From Aeromonas encheleia (GTDB lineage: Bacteria > Pseudomonadota > Gammaproteobacteria > Enterobacterales > Aeromonadaceae), in the NCBI RefSeq assembly GCF_900637545.1, contig NZ_LR134376.1:191501-255500 (forward strand): a DNA stretch of 64,000 nt, read 5' to 3'. Below, piece by piece: positions 43,984 through 52,942 of this stretch (positions are counted from its first letter, which is position 1; each line of letters opens with the position of its first letter). The notes under the pieces were generated by a model. It was not told where the DNA came from. It made no database searches and saw only the letters and a program-made list of their open reading frames with translations. Made by a program: the position numbers and the translations under genes.

Positions 43984-44988
43984 ATGTTTATCAAGCACTC
44001 GAACCCTCTTCACCCCACCGAGCGGGATGTCACCCCGGAAGCCGTCTATCAGGATCGCCGCCTCATCCTCAAGGGATTGGGGCTGGGCACCGCCAGCCTG
44101 GCCTTCCCGGTCAAGGCCAGTCTGCTCGATCTCTTCTCCAGCGAGACCCCGGCCCCGGCCGCCGCCACCAAGGCCATCCAGTACAAGGCCGCGACCCGGC
44201 CTGAGGGGCTGACCCTGACCCCGCTGGAGAAGGCGACCAGCCACAACAACTTCTACGAGCTGGGGACCGACAAGGGGGATCCGGCCCGCAATGCTCACTA
44301 TCTCAAACCCGAGCCCTGGACGCTGAAGGTGGAGGGGGAGGTGGCCAAGCCCTTCACCCTGGACGTGTGGGATCTCATCAACAAGCGCGAGCTGGAGGAG
44401 CGGATCTACCGGCTGCGCTGCGTGGAGGCCTGGTCCATGGTGCTGCCCTGGAGCGGCATTCCCCTTGCGGAGATAATCCGCCGCGCCGAGCCGACCAGCC
44501 GCGCCAAGTTCGTGGCGTTCGAGACGCTCTATGATCCGGCGCAGTTGCCGGGGCAGGCGTCCAGCGGCCTGGGGGGCGGCATCGATTATCCCTATGTGGA
44601 GGGGCTGCGGATGGACGAGGCGATGCACCCGCTCTCCTTCCTGGCGATGGGGCTCTACGGCAAGACGCTGCCCGCCCAGAACGGGGCGCCGATCCGGCTG
44701 GTGGTACCCTGGAAGTACGGCTTCAAGAGCATCAAGAGCATCGTCTCCATCCGCTTGGTGGAAGAGATGCCCCCCACCACCTGGAATCTGCTGGCACCGA
44801 ACGAATATGGCTTCTACGCCAACGTCAATCCGCAGGTGGATCACCCGCGCTGGAGCCAGGCCAGCGAACGCTTCATCGGGGAGGGCAGCATCTTCGGCGC
44901 CAAGCGCCAGCCCACCCTGCTGTTCAACGGCTACGGTGACGAGGTGGCCTCCCTCTATCAGGGCATGGATCTGCGCAAATGGTACTGA
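43984..44988 (+). CDS. msrP: Protein-methionine-sulfoxide reductase catalytic subunit MsrP
   Basis: Periplasmic molybdoenzyme that repairs oxidised methionines in envelope proteins. It has 334 residues. The Tat signal carries the twin arginine in [13 protein letters not shown]. Cys146 in [11 protein letters not shown] is the expected molybdenum ligand, matching the E. coli precursor number. Further conserved stretches are [10 protein letters not shown] and [18 protein letters not shown] 43984 is used. It overlaps msrQ by 10 bases, so the two are translationally coupled. Confidence 0.96.
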   Translation: MFIKHSNPLHPTERDVTPEAVYQDRRLILKGLGLGTASLAFPVKASLLDLFSSETPAPAAATKAIQYKAATRPEGLTLTPLEKATSHNNFYELGTDKGDPARNAHYLKPEPWTLKVEGEVAKPFTLDVWDLINKRELEERIYRLRCVEAWSMVLPWSGIPLAEIIRRAEPTSRAKFVAFETLYDPAQLPGQASSGLGGGIDYPYVEGLRMDEAMHPLSFLAMGLYGKTLPAQNGAPIRLVVPWKYGFKSIKSIVSIRLVEEMPPTTWNLLAPNEYGFYANVNPQVDHPRWSQASERFIGEGSIFGAKRQPTLLFNGYGDEVASLYQGMDLRKWY

Positions 44989-45629
44989 CACCGAGACTGA
45001 CCGGCCGTCACATCGGCCTGCTGCGGGCCCTGGTGCATCTGGCGTCCCTTGGCTTCTTGCTCTGGCTGGGCTATGCGGTGCCGGCCGGCTTGCTGGGAGG
45101 GGATCCGGTGCAGGGGCTGACCCATTACCTCGGCAAGGGCGCCCTGCACCTGCTGCTGCTGACCCTGCTGATCTCGCCGCTCGCCAAACGCTGGCGGCAG
45201 GGGCAGCTCGTCAAGCTGCGCCGGCCACTCGGACTCTGGTGTGCGGCCTGGGCAGTATTGCACTTCATGGTGTGGCTGGGGCTGGATCTGCAGTTCGACT
45301 GGAGGCTCATCGGCGGCGAGCTGGTGAAGCGCAGCTACATCATGGTGGGGGCGGTGGCGCTGCTGCTGCTGCTGGCCCTGAGCATCACCTCGATCCCGGC
45401 CCTGCTGCGGGCCATGGGCCCGAGCTGGCAGCGGCTGCACAACTGGATCTATGCGGTGGCCCTGCTGGTACCGGTGCATTACTGGTGGTCGGTCAAGAGC
45501 GGTTGGCAGGAGCCGCTCATCTATCTGCTGCTGGCCTGCGCCCTGTTGGTGCCACGGCGCGAGAAGTTGCTGCGTCCTTGGCGCCAGCGCCAGAGGCTGC
45601 GGCAACGCCAGAAACTGGAGGAGGCGTGA
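44979..45629 (+). CDS. msrQ: Haem-binding membrane subunit MsrQ
   Basis: A 216-residue inner-membrane b-type cytochrome with six spans that passes electrons from the quinone pool to MsrP. Haem-ligand histidines are expected in the membrane segments, for example in [22 protein letters not shown] and [19 protein letters not shown]. Start ATG 44979 lies inside the msrP stop region. The C-terminus is strongly basic ([11 protein letters not shown]). Confidence 0.94.
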   Translation: MVLTPRLTGRHIGLLRALVHLASLGFLLWLGYAVPAGLLGGDPVQGLTHYLGKGALHLLLLTLLISPLAKRWRQGQLVKLRRPLGLWCAAWAVLHFMVWLGLDLQFDWRLIGGELVKRSYIMVGAVALLLLLALSITSIPALLRAMGPSWQRLHNWIYAVALLVPVHYWWSVKSGWQEPLIYLLLACALLVPRREKLLRPWRQRQRLRQRQKLEEA

Positions 45630-45659
45630 TCCCCTCCCCCCATCCAGACGCACATAGCA

Positions 45660-45685
45660 AAAGAGGCCTAATCGGCCTCTTTCTG
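45660..45685. terminator. Bidirectional terminator
   Basis: Nine-bp stem (45660-45668 with 45674-45682) between convergent msrQ and a PepSY gene. It overlaps the stop codon of the latter. Confidence 0.75.
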
Positions 45686-45919
45686 TTGGGTGATCTTGCC
45701 GCTGTGGGCATCGACGCTGAGTCGCACCTTCTGCTCCCTGGCGTCCAGGGTACTGACGTCAAATGTGTCACCTTCCAGCTCGACTTCCCGAATGTCGTGG
45801 TACCCTTGTGCCAGCAGCAGCTTGACCAGGGCAGGCATGTCGAGACGCGTCTGGGCCGCCCAGCCAAGGGTGGAAAAGAGGCAAAGGATCAGCAGGATAC
45901 TGCGTGGGATCATATTCAT
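45668..45919 (-). CDS. Periplasmic PepSY-domain protein
   Basis: An 83-residue protein with signal peptide (ILLILCLFSTLGWA) and a single PepSY fold: LVKLLLAQGYHDIREVELEGDTFDVSTLDA, then KVRLSVDAHSGKIT. PepSY domains bind or inhibit periplasmic partners and often sit near two-component systems. It is divergent from another PepSY-like gene that leads to a response regulator and kinase, so both may belong to that signalling unit. ATG 45919. Confidence 0.8.
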   Translation of the reverse strand: MNMIPRSILLILCLFSTLGWAAQTRLDMPALVKLLLAQGYHDIREVELEGDTFDVSTLDAREQKVRLSVDAHSGKITQQKEAD

Positions 45920-45982
45920 TCCGGATTCATGGCTGGCACACTATAAACGGCATTATGTTAGGTTTTGGGAGATGAATCATCC

Positions 45983-46315
45983 ATGAATAGAGCCCTGTCC
46001 CTGCTTGGGCTGTTGCTGCCGGCACTGGTGCAGGCGGCCCAGCCGAACGAGGCCCTGCTGCAACAGGCGGTCAGCGAGGGGCGGATCAGACCTTTTCATG
46101 AGCTGATGGAGGTCGCCTCCCGCCTGCCGGTGCGCGTGCTGCGCGTCGATCTGGGGGAGGAGAATGGCGTCTGGCTCTATGAGCTTCGGCTCATCGACAG
46201 CGAAAACAGCGTCATCAAGGTGGGCTACCGCGCCGACAATCTGGAGATGGTGTGGCTCAAGGGCCACCATCTGGAACGCCTGTTCGAGCCCCGCCCCCCA
46301 TTGGAAGAAGAGTGA
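45983..46315 (+). CDS. Periplasmic PepSY-like protein beside two-component genes
   Basis: A 110-residue protein with signal peptide (LSLLGLLLPALVQA) and a PepSY-type region: AVSEGRIRPFHELMEVASRLPVRVLRVDLGEENG, then IKVGYRADNLEMV. ATG 45983 is preceded by GGGAGAT. It is upstream of a response regulator gene by about 120 bases in the same direction and may be the first gene of a three-gene signalling operon. Confidence 0.78.
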   Translation: MNRALSLLGLLLPALVQAAQPNEALLQQAVSEGRIRPFHELMEVASRLPVRVLRVDLGEENGVWLYELRLIDSENSVIKVGYRADNLEMVWLKGHHLERLFEPRPPLEEE

Positions 46316-46434
46316 CCCCGAGACCGTCTTGCAAAGCTGCCGCCGGACAGGGTAGGCGATGCGGCGTCGGCGCCGCGACTCGCCGCGTCTCATCCTGAGC
46401 GGCCGGAAGTGCCCCCCACTTTGGAAAATAATTC

Positions 46435-47091
46435 ATGCGAATTCTGATAGTTGAAGATGAGAAGACCCTGGCAGGCCAGCTGGCCGAACAGCTGCGTCTG
46501 TCCGGTTTCGTCACCGATCTCTGCCACGATGGCAACGAGGCCGGCTTCCTCGGCGAGACCGAACCCTATGACGCCATCATTCTGGATCTGGGCCTGCCGG
46601 GCCGCGACGGCCTGAGCGTGCTGAAGGAGTGGCGCAGCAAGGGGATAGACACCCCGGTGCTGGTGCTGACCGCCCGTGGCCAGCTGCACGAGAAGATCGA
46701 GGGGCTGAACGCTGGCGCCGACGACTATCTCACCAAACCCTTCCAGGTCGCCGAACTGGTAGCCCGTGTCCATGCCCTGGTGCGCCGTGCGGCGGGCAAT
46801 GCCAGCTCGATCCTCGAGATTGGCGGGGTGCGGCTCGACATGGCGGCCTCCCAGGTGTGGTACGAGGGCACCCCCATCAAGCTCACCGCCCACGAGTTCC
46901 GGGTGCTGGGTTACCTGATGCAGCACAGGGGCAAGGTGGTGTCGCGCAGCGAGCTGATCGACCACATCTACGCCCAGGATTTCGATCGGGACTCCAATAC
47001 CGTGGAGGTGTTCATCGGCCGGATCCGCAAGAAGACCCACCCAGATCTGATCGAGACGGTGCGCGGGCTAGGGTACAGGATCAACGAATGA
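46435..47091 (+). CDS. OmpR/PhoP-family response regulator
   Basis: A 218-residue regulator with a receiver domain (acidic pair EDE near residue 7, phospho-Asp in IILDLGLPG, Lys in DYLTKPF) and an OmpR-type winged-helix DNA-binding domain (LTAHEFRVLGYLMQHRGKVVSRSELIDHIY and NTVEVFIGRIRKK). It resembles PhoP and the Vibrio CarR/VprA group. ATG 46435 follows the AT-rich stretch TTGGAAAATAATTC. The partner kinase gene starts about 50 bases downstream. Confidence 0.9.
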   Translation: MRILIVEDEKTLAGQLAEQLRLSGFVTDLCHDGNEAGFLGETEPYDAIILDLGLPGRDGLSVLKEWRSKGIDTPVLVLTARGQLHEKIEGLNAGADDYLTKPFQVAELVARVHALVRRAAGNASSILEIGGVRLDMAASQVWYEGTPIKLTAHEFRVLGYLMQHRGKVVSRSELIDHIYAQDFDRDSNTVEVFIGRIRKKTHPDLIETVRGLGYRINE

Positions 47092-47140
47092 CCTTGGTGT
47101 TGAGCGGTTCCGGTAGGCATGGTGCGTGGCGGGTGAGCCC

Positions 47141-48490
47141 ATGAGGCTGGTGCGCACCCTGCGTGGCCGGCTGGTGGTCATCGCCCTGGTCTGGTGCGGG
47201 CTCTTCCTGTTCGCCACCGGCTTCAGCCTGCAGACCATGATGCGCAACTACTGGCAGGAGGCGGAGGCGGATGGCCTGCGCCTGCAGCTCTATGATCTGC
47301 TCTCCCGCCTCGAGATCCAGCCCAATGGGCTGCCCGTGGTCACCGAGCCCATGGCCGATCCCCGCTATCGCCAGCCCTACTCCGGCTACTACTGGCAGCT
47401 GGAGCTGGGCAGCGACGTGGTCAGCCGTTCCCGCTCCCTGTGGGATGCCCACCTCAGCGCCCATGGCCTGAAGTCGGCCTTTGGCGATCCGGATCTGTTC
47501 GTCGGCAAGGGGCCCAACAAGGAGCCGCTGCTGATCATGACCCGCACCGTGCTGCTGCCGGGCTCGGATCGGGTGTTCACCCTGGTGATGGCCAAGGACA
47601 GCAGCGTCCTGACCCAGACCCTGAAGAAGACCCGCATCAGCCTGTTCCTGGGGCTGGGCTTCGCCGCCGCCGGGCTGGTGCTGGGCTTCATGTTCCAGAT
47701 CGTCTACGGCCTGCGGCCGCTGCACCTGCTGCGCCGTGAGCTGGGGCGGGTGCATCAGGGCCATCAGGAAGGGTTCCGGCTGCGCTATCCGCTGGAGATC
47801 CAGCCGCTGGTGGAGGACATCAACCGGCTGCTGCACCACTACAGTGAACTGCTGCAGCGGGCCCGCTCCCACACCGGCAACCTGGCCCACGCGCTCAAGA
47901 CGCCCCTCAGCATCATGCGCAACCAGGTGGCCCAGTTGCCGCCTGAGGACAGGGCCGCCATCGACGAGCAGCTCGACCAGATCCAGCGCCACATCGATTA
48001 TCACCTCGGCAAGGCCAGGGTGACCGGGGCCGCCAAGATCCTGGGGGTCTCGACCCCGGTGCGGGCCAGGGTCGAGTACATCTGCCGCGCCTTCTCCCGC
48101 CTCTATCCGGGCAAGGAGGTGGATCTGCAGGTGCCGGCCAACCTGGCGGTCGGGGTGGAGGAGCAGGATTTCGACGAGATGGTGGGCAACCTGCTGGAGA
48201 ACGCCTTCAAGTGGTCCAGCAGCCAGCTGCGCATCTCCAGCGCCGAGCTGGGGGGCTGGATCACCCTGCGCATCGAGGACGACGGTCCCGGCATGAGCGA
48301 GGATCAGATCGCCAAGGCGGTGCTGCGCGGTGTGCGGCTCGACGAGAAGGTGCCGGGCTCAGGGCTCGGGCTCAACATAGTGTCAGATCTGGCCGAAGCC
48401 TATCGCGGCAGTTTCATCATGGGACGAGCCGAGCTGGGCGGCCTGGCCGCCTCTCTGTCGCTGCCCAAGGTGGCCAGGGTGGAGAGCTAG
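47141..48490 (+). CDS. PhoQ-like sensor histidine kinase
   Basis: Membrane kinase of 449 residues: span 1 (LVVIALVWCGLFLFATGF), a periplasmic domain of about 130 residues, span 2 (LFLGLGFAAAGLVLGFMFQIVY), HAMP, then the phospho-acceptor His250 in NLAHALKTPLSIMRNQ, a form typical of PhoQ and CarS/VprB kinases. N box NLLENAFKW and G boxes DDGPGM and GSGLGLNI are present. ATG 47141 is preferred; GTG 47126 in frame is possible. The end of the gene has been tandemly duplicated downstream. Confidence 0.9.
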   Translation: MRLVRTLRGRLVVIALVWCGLFLFATGFSLQTMMRNYWQEAEADGLRLQLYDLLSRLEIQPNGLPVVTEPMADPRYRQPYSGYYWQLELGSDVVSRSRSLWDAHLSAHGLKSAFGDPDLFVGKGPNKEPLLIMTRTVLLPGSDRVFTLVMAKDSSVLTQTLKKTRISLFLGLGFAAAGLVLGFMFQIVYGLRPLHLLRRELGRVHQGHQEGFRLRYPLEIQPLVEDINRLLHHYSELLQRARSHTGNLAHALKTPLSIMRNQVAQLPPEDRAAIDEQLDQIQRHIDYHLGKARVTGAAKILGVSTPVRARVEYICRAFSRLYPGKEVDLQVPANLAVGVEEQDFDEMVGNLLENAFKWSSSQLRISSAELGGWITLRIEDDGPGMSEDQIAKAVLRGVRLDEKVPGSGLGLNIVSDLAEAYRGSFIMGRAELGGLAASLSLPKVARVES

Positions 48491-48665
48491 CAACGCCGTC
48501 TCATCATGGGACGGACGACATAATAGTGGTCTGGTGCCCTTCCGTCGCGGCCCCAGGTGGCCAGGGTGGAGAGCTAGCAACGCCGTCTCGTCATGGGACG
48601 GCCGGCATGATGGTGGTCTGGTGTTCTTCCCGTCTCTGCCCGAGCTGGCAAGGGGCGAGCGCTAG
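48455..48665 (+). repeat. Tandem repeat of the kinase gene's 3' end, period about 87
   Basis: A segment containing the last codons and stop of the kinase gene (GGTGGCCAGGGTGGAGAG then CTAGCAACGCC) recurs at about +87 with few changes, and a third, more diverged copy follows (GCTGGCAAGGGGCGAGCG then CTAG). Only the first is coding. The arrangement mirrors the 113-base repeats after the DUF1097 gene. Confidence 0.8.
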
Positions 48666-48708
48666 GCTTAAGATATGGCTCTTGTTTTAAGGTGTAGGAA
48701 GGGTAGCA

Positions 48709-49170
48709 ATGACTGACGATCCGTGGGCACTCTGTCATCTCGATGATTCGTTCGATGCCTCTGTGCTGGGCACCAAGGGGGCCCAGCTCCAGTGGTTTGA
48801 GGATCGGGAATCCCTGATCGAATTCTTGCTGGAAGACTTCGTCGAGTTGCTGGCCGATGCCGGCGAGCTGGATGAGGATCAGACCGCGAGCGCCCGTGAG
48901 CGCTTCACCCTGCTGGTGGAGCAGTGCGGCGATGATCGCGGCCTGATGGATGCCATCAACGATCTCGCCTCCGGCCTGCGCCGCATCGCCTGGCTGGGGC
49001 CGCTCTCCGAGCTGGCCGAGGTCAGCGACGACTTTGCCAGCGGGCTGCGCGCCTTCTTCTGGACCCAGTATGACGGCGACGAGGATGACCCCGAGGCCTG
49101 GATACAGGAAGATCTCTGGCCCCAGCTGGTCGAATGTGCGGAAGAGTACATGGTAGAGGGAGACTTCTGA
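48709..49170 (+). CDS. Acidic cytoplasmic protein of unknown function
   Basis: A 153-residue protein, strongly acidic (many Asp and Glu) and predicted largely helical, without signal peptide or membrane span. Noticeable stretches are LIEFLLEDFVELLADAGELD and WTQYDGDEDDPEAWIQED. ATG 48709 has GGAAGG upstream at suitable distance. It is alone between the repeat region and the convergent torA gene. I do not recognise a family. Confidence 0.65.
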   Translation: MTDDPWALCHLDDSFDASVLGTKGAQLQWFEDRESLIEFLLEDFVELLADAGELDEDQTASARERFTLLVEQCGDDRGLMDAINDLASGLRRIAWLGPLSELAEVSDDFASGLRAFFWTQYDGDEDDPEAWIQEDLWPQLVECAEEYMVEGDF

Positions 49171-49263
49171 GTCATTCCATCCCCCTCTGGCCACCTCAGA
49201 GTGGAATGAGCGGAATAGTACAGGATGGAAGGGGCGGCTGAATCGTCCTGAGACAAACAATAA

Positions 49264-49290
49264 AAAACGGCGCCTCGAGGGCGCCGTTTT
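49264..49290. terminator. Bidirectional terminator
   Basis: Stem ACGGCGCC/GGCGCCGT (49267-49274 with 49280-49287) with A and T runs on both sides, between two convergent genes. Confidence 0.9.
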
Positions 49291-49308
49291 GGTTGGCCGA
49301 CCGCCGAC

Positions 49309-51789
49309 TCAGGCGTTGGCGGGGACCTCATGGGCGGTGTTGGGCAGCTCGGGCCCGCTGTACTTCTCGATCTGCAGCTGGGCCATGTGGCCGCAGTTGC
49401 CTTGCGCCAGGCTGGAGGAGCCTTCATCGAAGGTCAGGCAGTTGACGTTGCCGTTCTTGCAGATGGCGCCGACCTCGCCCGGCTTGGCCGGATCGAACCA
49501 GGCCCCCTCGCAGATCCGCACCACCCCCTGGCGAATGTCCTTCGACACCAGGGCGCCCACCAGGATCTGGCCGCGCTCGTTGAAGGCGCGCACCAGATCC
49601 CCATCCTGGATGCCACGGGCCTTGGCATCGTCCGGGTGGATCAGGATGGCCTCCCGATCGGCGATGGCGAACTTGTCCCGCAGCGGGGTGTTGTCCAGCT
49701 GGGAGTGCAGTCGCTGGGTCGGGTGCGAGGTGTTCAGGGACAGCGGATAGCGGCTGGCCTGTTCGCCCTGGGCCCACTCCTTGGGCTCATACCACTTGGG
49801 ATGGCCGACACAATCGGCATAGCTCATGCCGGCGATGGCATTGGAGAAGATCTCTATCTTGCCGGACGGGGTGCCGAGCGGGTTGAGCAGCGGGTTGTCG
49901 CGAAAATCGGCGTGACGGATCCACTGGCGGTTCGCCTCCGGGATGGGGAAGCGGATGTAGTTGTTGGACTCCCAGAACATGTTGAACGGCGGCAGTGCCA
50001 CCTTGGCACCGCGAGCCTGGGCGGCCATGCCGTCGTACATCTGCTTGAGCCACAGGGTCTCGTCCTTGCCCTCGGTATAGGCCTCCTGCAGGCCGAGCTT
50101 GGCGGCGACGGCGCTGAAGATGTCGAAGTCGTTGCGCGACTCGTGCTGGGGCGGCACGCACTGGTGCATGGGGAAGACGTAACGCTGGGAGTAGTCACCC
50201 CCCATCTCGAGATCGTTGCGCTCGTAGCTGGTGGTCACCGGCAGCACTATGTCGGCGTGCTTGGCGGTGGCGGTCCAGTAGGGCTCGTGCACTATCACCG
50301 TCTGCGGCTTGCGCCAGGCCTGCAGCAGGTTGTTGGTGTCCTGATGGTGGTGGAAGGGGTTGCCGCCCGCCACGTAGACCAGTTTGACATCCGGGTAGGT
50401 CAGCTTGCGGCCGTTGAAGTCGATGGTCTTGCCGGGGTTGGCCAGGCAGTCGGCGATGCGCGCCACCGGGATGGGCGCCGGACTGTTCTGCGGCGCCGTC
50501 CCGGCCGAGATGCCTGCCAGAATGCCGCCCTTGGCGGTGGGGCTGCCGCCGGATGAGTAGTGATAGCTGAAGCCATAGCCGCCCCCCGGCAGGCCGATCT
50601 GGCCCAGCATGGCGGCCAGGGTGACCAGCATCCAGTTCGGCTGCTCGCCGTGATGCTGACGCTGCATGCCCCAGCCCGCCATGATCATGGTGCGCTTGGA
50701 GGCCATGTCGAGGGCCAGCTGGCGGATCACCTTGGCCTCGACCCCGCAGACGGTGGCAGCCCAGTCGGCGCTCTTCGGCTGACCGTCGTCCTTGCCGAGC
50801 AGGTAGTCGAGGAACTTTTCGAAGCCGACGGTGTAGCGCTCGAGGAAGGCCTGATCGTGCTTCTTCTCGCTATAGAGGGTATGAGCAACCCCCAGCATCA
50901 TGGCCACGTCGGTGTAGGCGTTCGGCGCAATCCACTCGGCGTTGGCCAGCTTGGCGGTCTCGTTGTAGACGGGATCTATGCTGATGATGCGGGTGCCCTT
51001 CTCCTTCAGCGCCTTGAAACCGGCCTGACCCTCGTGATCCGGCATGTTCCAGCTGTTCTTCAGGGTCACCTGGGCGTTGACCCCCCACAGCACCACCAGT
51101 TCCGCATGCTCCACCACGTTCGGCCAGGCGGTCTGCTGTTCATACACCTCGATGGAGCCCATCACGTGGGACATGATCACCTGAGCCGCGCCGGTGGAGT
51201 AGTCGCCGGCATAGCCGGTGAAGCCACCGGCCAGGTTCATCAGCCGATGCAGCAGGGTGCGGCTGTTGTGGAACATGCCGACACTCTTCCAGCCGTAGGA
51301 GCCGGCGTGGATGGCCTGGGGGCCGAACTCGCCCTGCACCCGCTTGATCTCGCCGGCGACCAGCGCTATGGCCTGGTCCCAGCTCACCCGCACCCACTCG
51401 TCGGCGCCGCGCAGCTCGGGCTTGGCACCAGGGCCATGCTCCAGCCAGCTCTTGCGCACCATGGGGTACTTGATGCGGTTCTTGGCATGGACCTGGAACG
51501 GCGCCATGTCGATGAGATCGTTCGGTGCCGGATCGTCGGCCACCGGCTGCACGCGGATCATGCGGCCATCGGCGACTATGGCTTCGAAGGCACCCCAGTG
51601 GGCGCCGGTCAGTATGCCCTTCTGGGCCGGTACCAAGGTCGGGAACTGTTCAAGCGCCGTGCTGATGGCTTGCGCCAGGGCGTGCTTGGGGAACAGGCCG
51701 GCGAGCAGCGGCAGGGCGGCGCAGGCCCCCAGTCCCTTGAGCAGGCTGCGGCGGGACAGATTGGTCTGTTGGTCATTGAAAAAAGTCAT
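49309..51789 (-). CDS. torA: Trimethylamine-N-oxide reductase TorA
   Basis: Periplasmic molybdenum oxidoreductase (DMSO reductase family) of 826 residues that reduces TMAO as terminal electron acceptor. The Tat signal holds the twin arginine in LSRRSLLKGLG (residues 13-14). Family segments are seen: GAHWGAFEAIVADGRMIRVQP near the N-terminus, AGDYSTGAAQVIM around the metal-ligand serine, TTSYERNDLEMGG and the C-terminal cofactor-binding half. ATG 51789 follows AGGA. It lies 22 bases after torC. No torD chaperone or torRST genes are present nearby. Confidence 0.93.
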   Translation of the reverse strand: MTFFNDQQTNLSRRSLLKGLGACAALPLLAGLFPKHALAQAISTALEQFPTLVPAQKGILTGAHWGAFEAIVADGRMIRVQPVADDPAPNDLIDMAPFQVHAKNRIKYPMVRKSWLEHGPGAKPELRGADEWVRVSWDQAIALVAGEIKRVQGEFGPQAIHAGSYGWKSVGMFHNSRTLLHRLMNLAGGFTGYAGDYSTGAAQVIMSHVMGSIEVYEQQTAWPNVVEHAELVVLWGVNAQVTLKNSWNMPDHEGQAGFKALKEKGTRIISIDPVYNETAKLANAEWIAPNAYTDVAMMLGVAHTLYSEKKHDQAFLERYTVGFEKFLDYLLGKDDGQPKSADWAATVCGVEAKVIRQLALDMASKRTMIMAGWGMQRQHHGEQPNWMLVTLAAMLGQIGLPGGGYGFSYHYSSGGSPTAKGGILAGISAGTAPQNSPAPIPVARIADCLANPGKTIDFNGRKLTYPDVKLVYVAGGNPFHHHQDTNNLLQAWRKPQTVIVHEPYWTATAKHADIVLPVTTSYERNDLEMGGDYSQRYVFPMHQCVPPQHESRNDFDIFSAVAAKLGLQEAYTEGKDETLWLKQMYDGMAAQARGAKVALPPFNMFWESNNYIRFPIPEANRQWIRHADFRDNPLLNPLGTPSGKIEIFSNAIAGMSYADCVGHPKWYEPKEWAQGEQASRYPLSLNTSHPTQRLHSQLDNTPLRDKFAIADREAILIHPDDAKARGIQDGDLVRAFNERGQILVGALVSKDIRQGVVRICEGAWFDPAKPGEVGAICKNGNVNCLTFDEGSSSLAQGNCGHMAQLQIEKYSGPELPNTAHEVPANA

Positions 51790-51811
51790 ATCGAATTCCT
51801 CTGTTCCAGCC

Positions 51812-52942
51812 TTAGTGTGCCGCGCTCATGTCACTGGCGTGTTTTTGCACGTATTGGGTCAGCATGCGGGCCTGCTCTGGGGTAAGAGAGGTGCGTGATT
51901 CCATGCCCTTGATGACGCCGATCCACTGGTTGGCGTTGAAGTGATCCAGCGCGGTCAGGCCGTGGCAGCCGGTGCAGTTGTTGGACATCAGGGTGGAGGC
52001 GTATTGCCACAGCTTGCCCTGATCGCCGATGAGCTGGCGCTGATCCACCCAGGCGGTCAGCTTGACCTGATGCCAGGTGAGGTTGGTGGCGCTGTCGGTC
52101 TCGCTCTTGCCGGTGACCAGCGCCTGCTTGGCGGCGTCGCCGACCAGCACGCTCAGGATGCGCTTGCCGGGGGCGGCGTAGAACACCTCGCTCACGCCGT
52201 CCTGTTGCCAGCCTTCGATCCGTACCTGGGCGCGACCGTTGTCGTTGGCCAGGATCTCGACTTGCGTCGATGGCATCAGGGTGCCCTCGTCCGTGGTCGC
52301 CTTGGCATCGAGGAACAGCGGCGTGGTAGCGATGGCGTAGCGAGTGGTGACAGTCGCCGGGGTCTGGGCGGCGGCCGCCGCCAGTTCACTGGCGCCGGCG
52401 GCGGCCAGGCCACTCATGTCCGGCATGATGTGGGCGACCCCGCGGTGACAGTCGATGCAGGTCTGGCCCTCCTTGATGGCCACCGGGTGCTCGGCGCGGG
52501 CGTTGGGACGCTGGGCCAGGATGTCCATGGCGGCGTAGCTGTGGCAGCTGCGGCAGGTGGCGGAGTCATTGGCCTTGAGCTGATCCCAGACGGTCTGGGC
52601 CATGCGCAGCTTGTGCTCCTCATACTTCTGGGGGCTATCCAGGGTACCGAGGGCCTCGTGGTAGATATCCTTCACGGCGCGGATCTTGGTCCACAGATAG
52701 GAGCCGGGGTCATTGGGGATGTGGCAGTCGGCGCACTCGGCCCGGATCCCCTTCACGTTCTGGAAGTGCACGCTGCCCTGATATTCGGCCAGCGGTGTCT
52801 GCATGGAGTGGCAGGAGACACAGAACTCGGTGGAGCTGGTCTTGTGCAGCACAGTGACGGTGACTCCCAGCGCCGCGACGCCCAGCAGGGCCCCGAGCAG
52901 CAGGAGCCAGAACCAGGTCTTTCTCAACATTTTTCCAAGCAT
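51812..52942 (-). CDS. torC: Pentahaem c-type cytochrome TorC
   Basis: Membrane-anchored cytochrome of 376 residues that carries electrons from quinol to TorA. An N-terminal span (WFWLLLLGALLGVAALGVTV) anchors a NapC/NirT-type domain with four haem sites (CVSCH, CADCH, CRSCH, CIDCH). A C-terminal domain carries a fifth, CTGCH, the hallmark of TorC. ATG 52942 or ATG 52930 may be the start. First gene of torCA. Confidence 0.94.
   Translation of the reverse strand: MLGKMLRKTWFWLLLLGALLGVAALGVTVTVLHKTSSTEFCVSCHSMQTPLAEYQGSVHFQNVKGIRAECADCHIPNDPGSYLWTKIRAVKDIYHEALGTLDSPQKYEEHKLRMAQTVWDQLKANDSATCRSCHSYAAMDILAQRPNARAEHPVAIKEGQTCIDCHRGVAHIMPDMSGLAAAGASELAAAAAQTPATVTTRYAIATTPLFLDAKATTDEGTLMPSTQVEILANDNGRAQVRIEGWQQDGVSEVFYAAPGKRILSVLVGDAAKQALVTGKSETDSATNLTWHQVKLTAWVDQRQLIGDQGKLWQYASTLMSNNCTGCHGLTALDHFNANQWIGVIKGMESRTSLTPEQARMLTQYVQKHASDMSAAH

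Noticed and set aside
44531..45946. 471-codon frame overlapping msrP, msrQ and the first PepSY gene
   Set aside because: Arginine/alanine-rich shadow frame with no domain. It conflicts with three well-supported genes.
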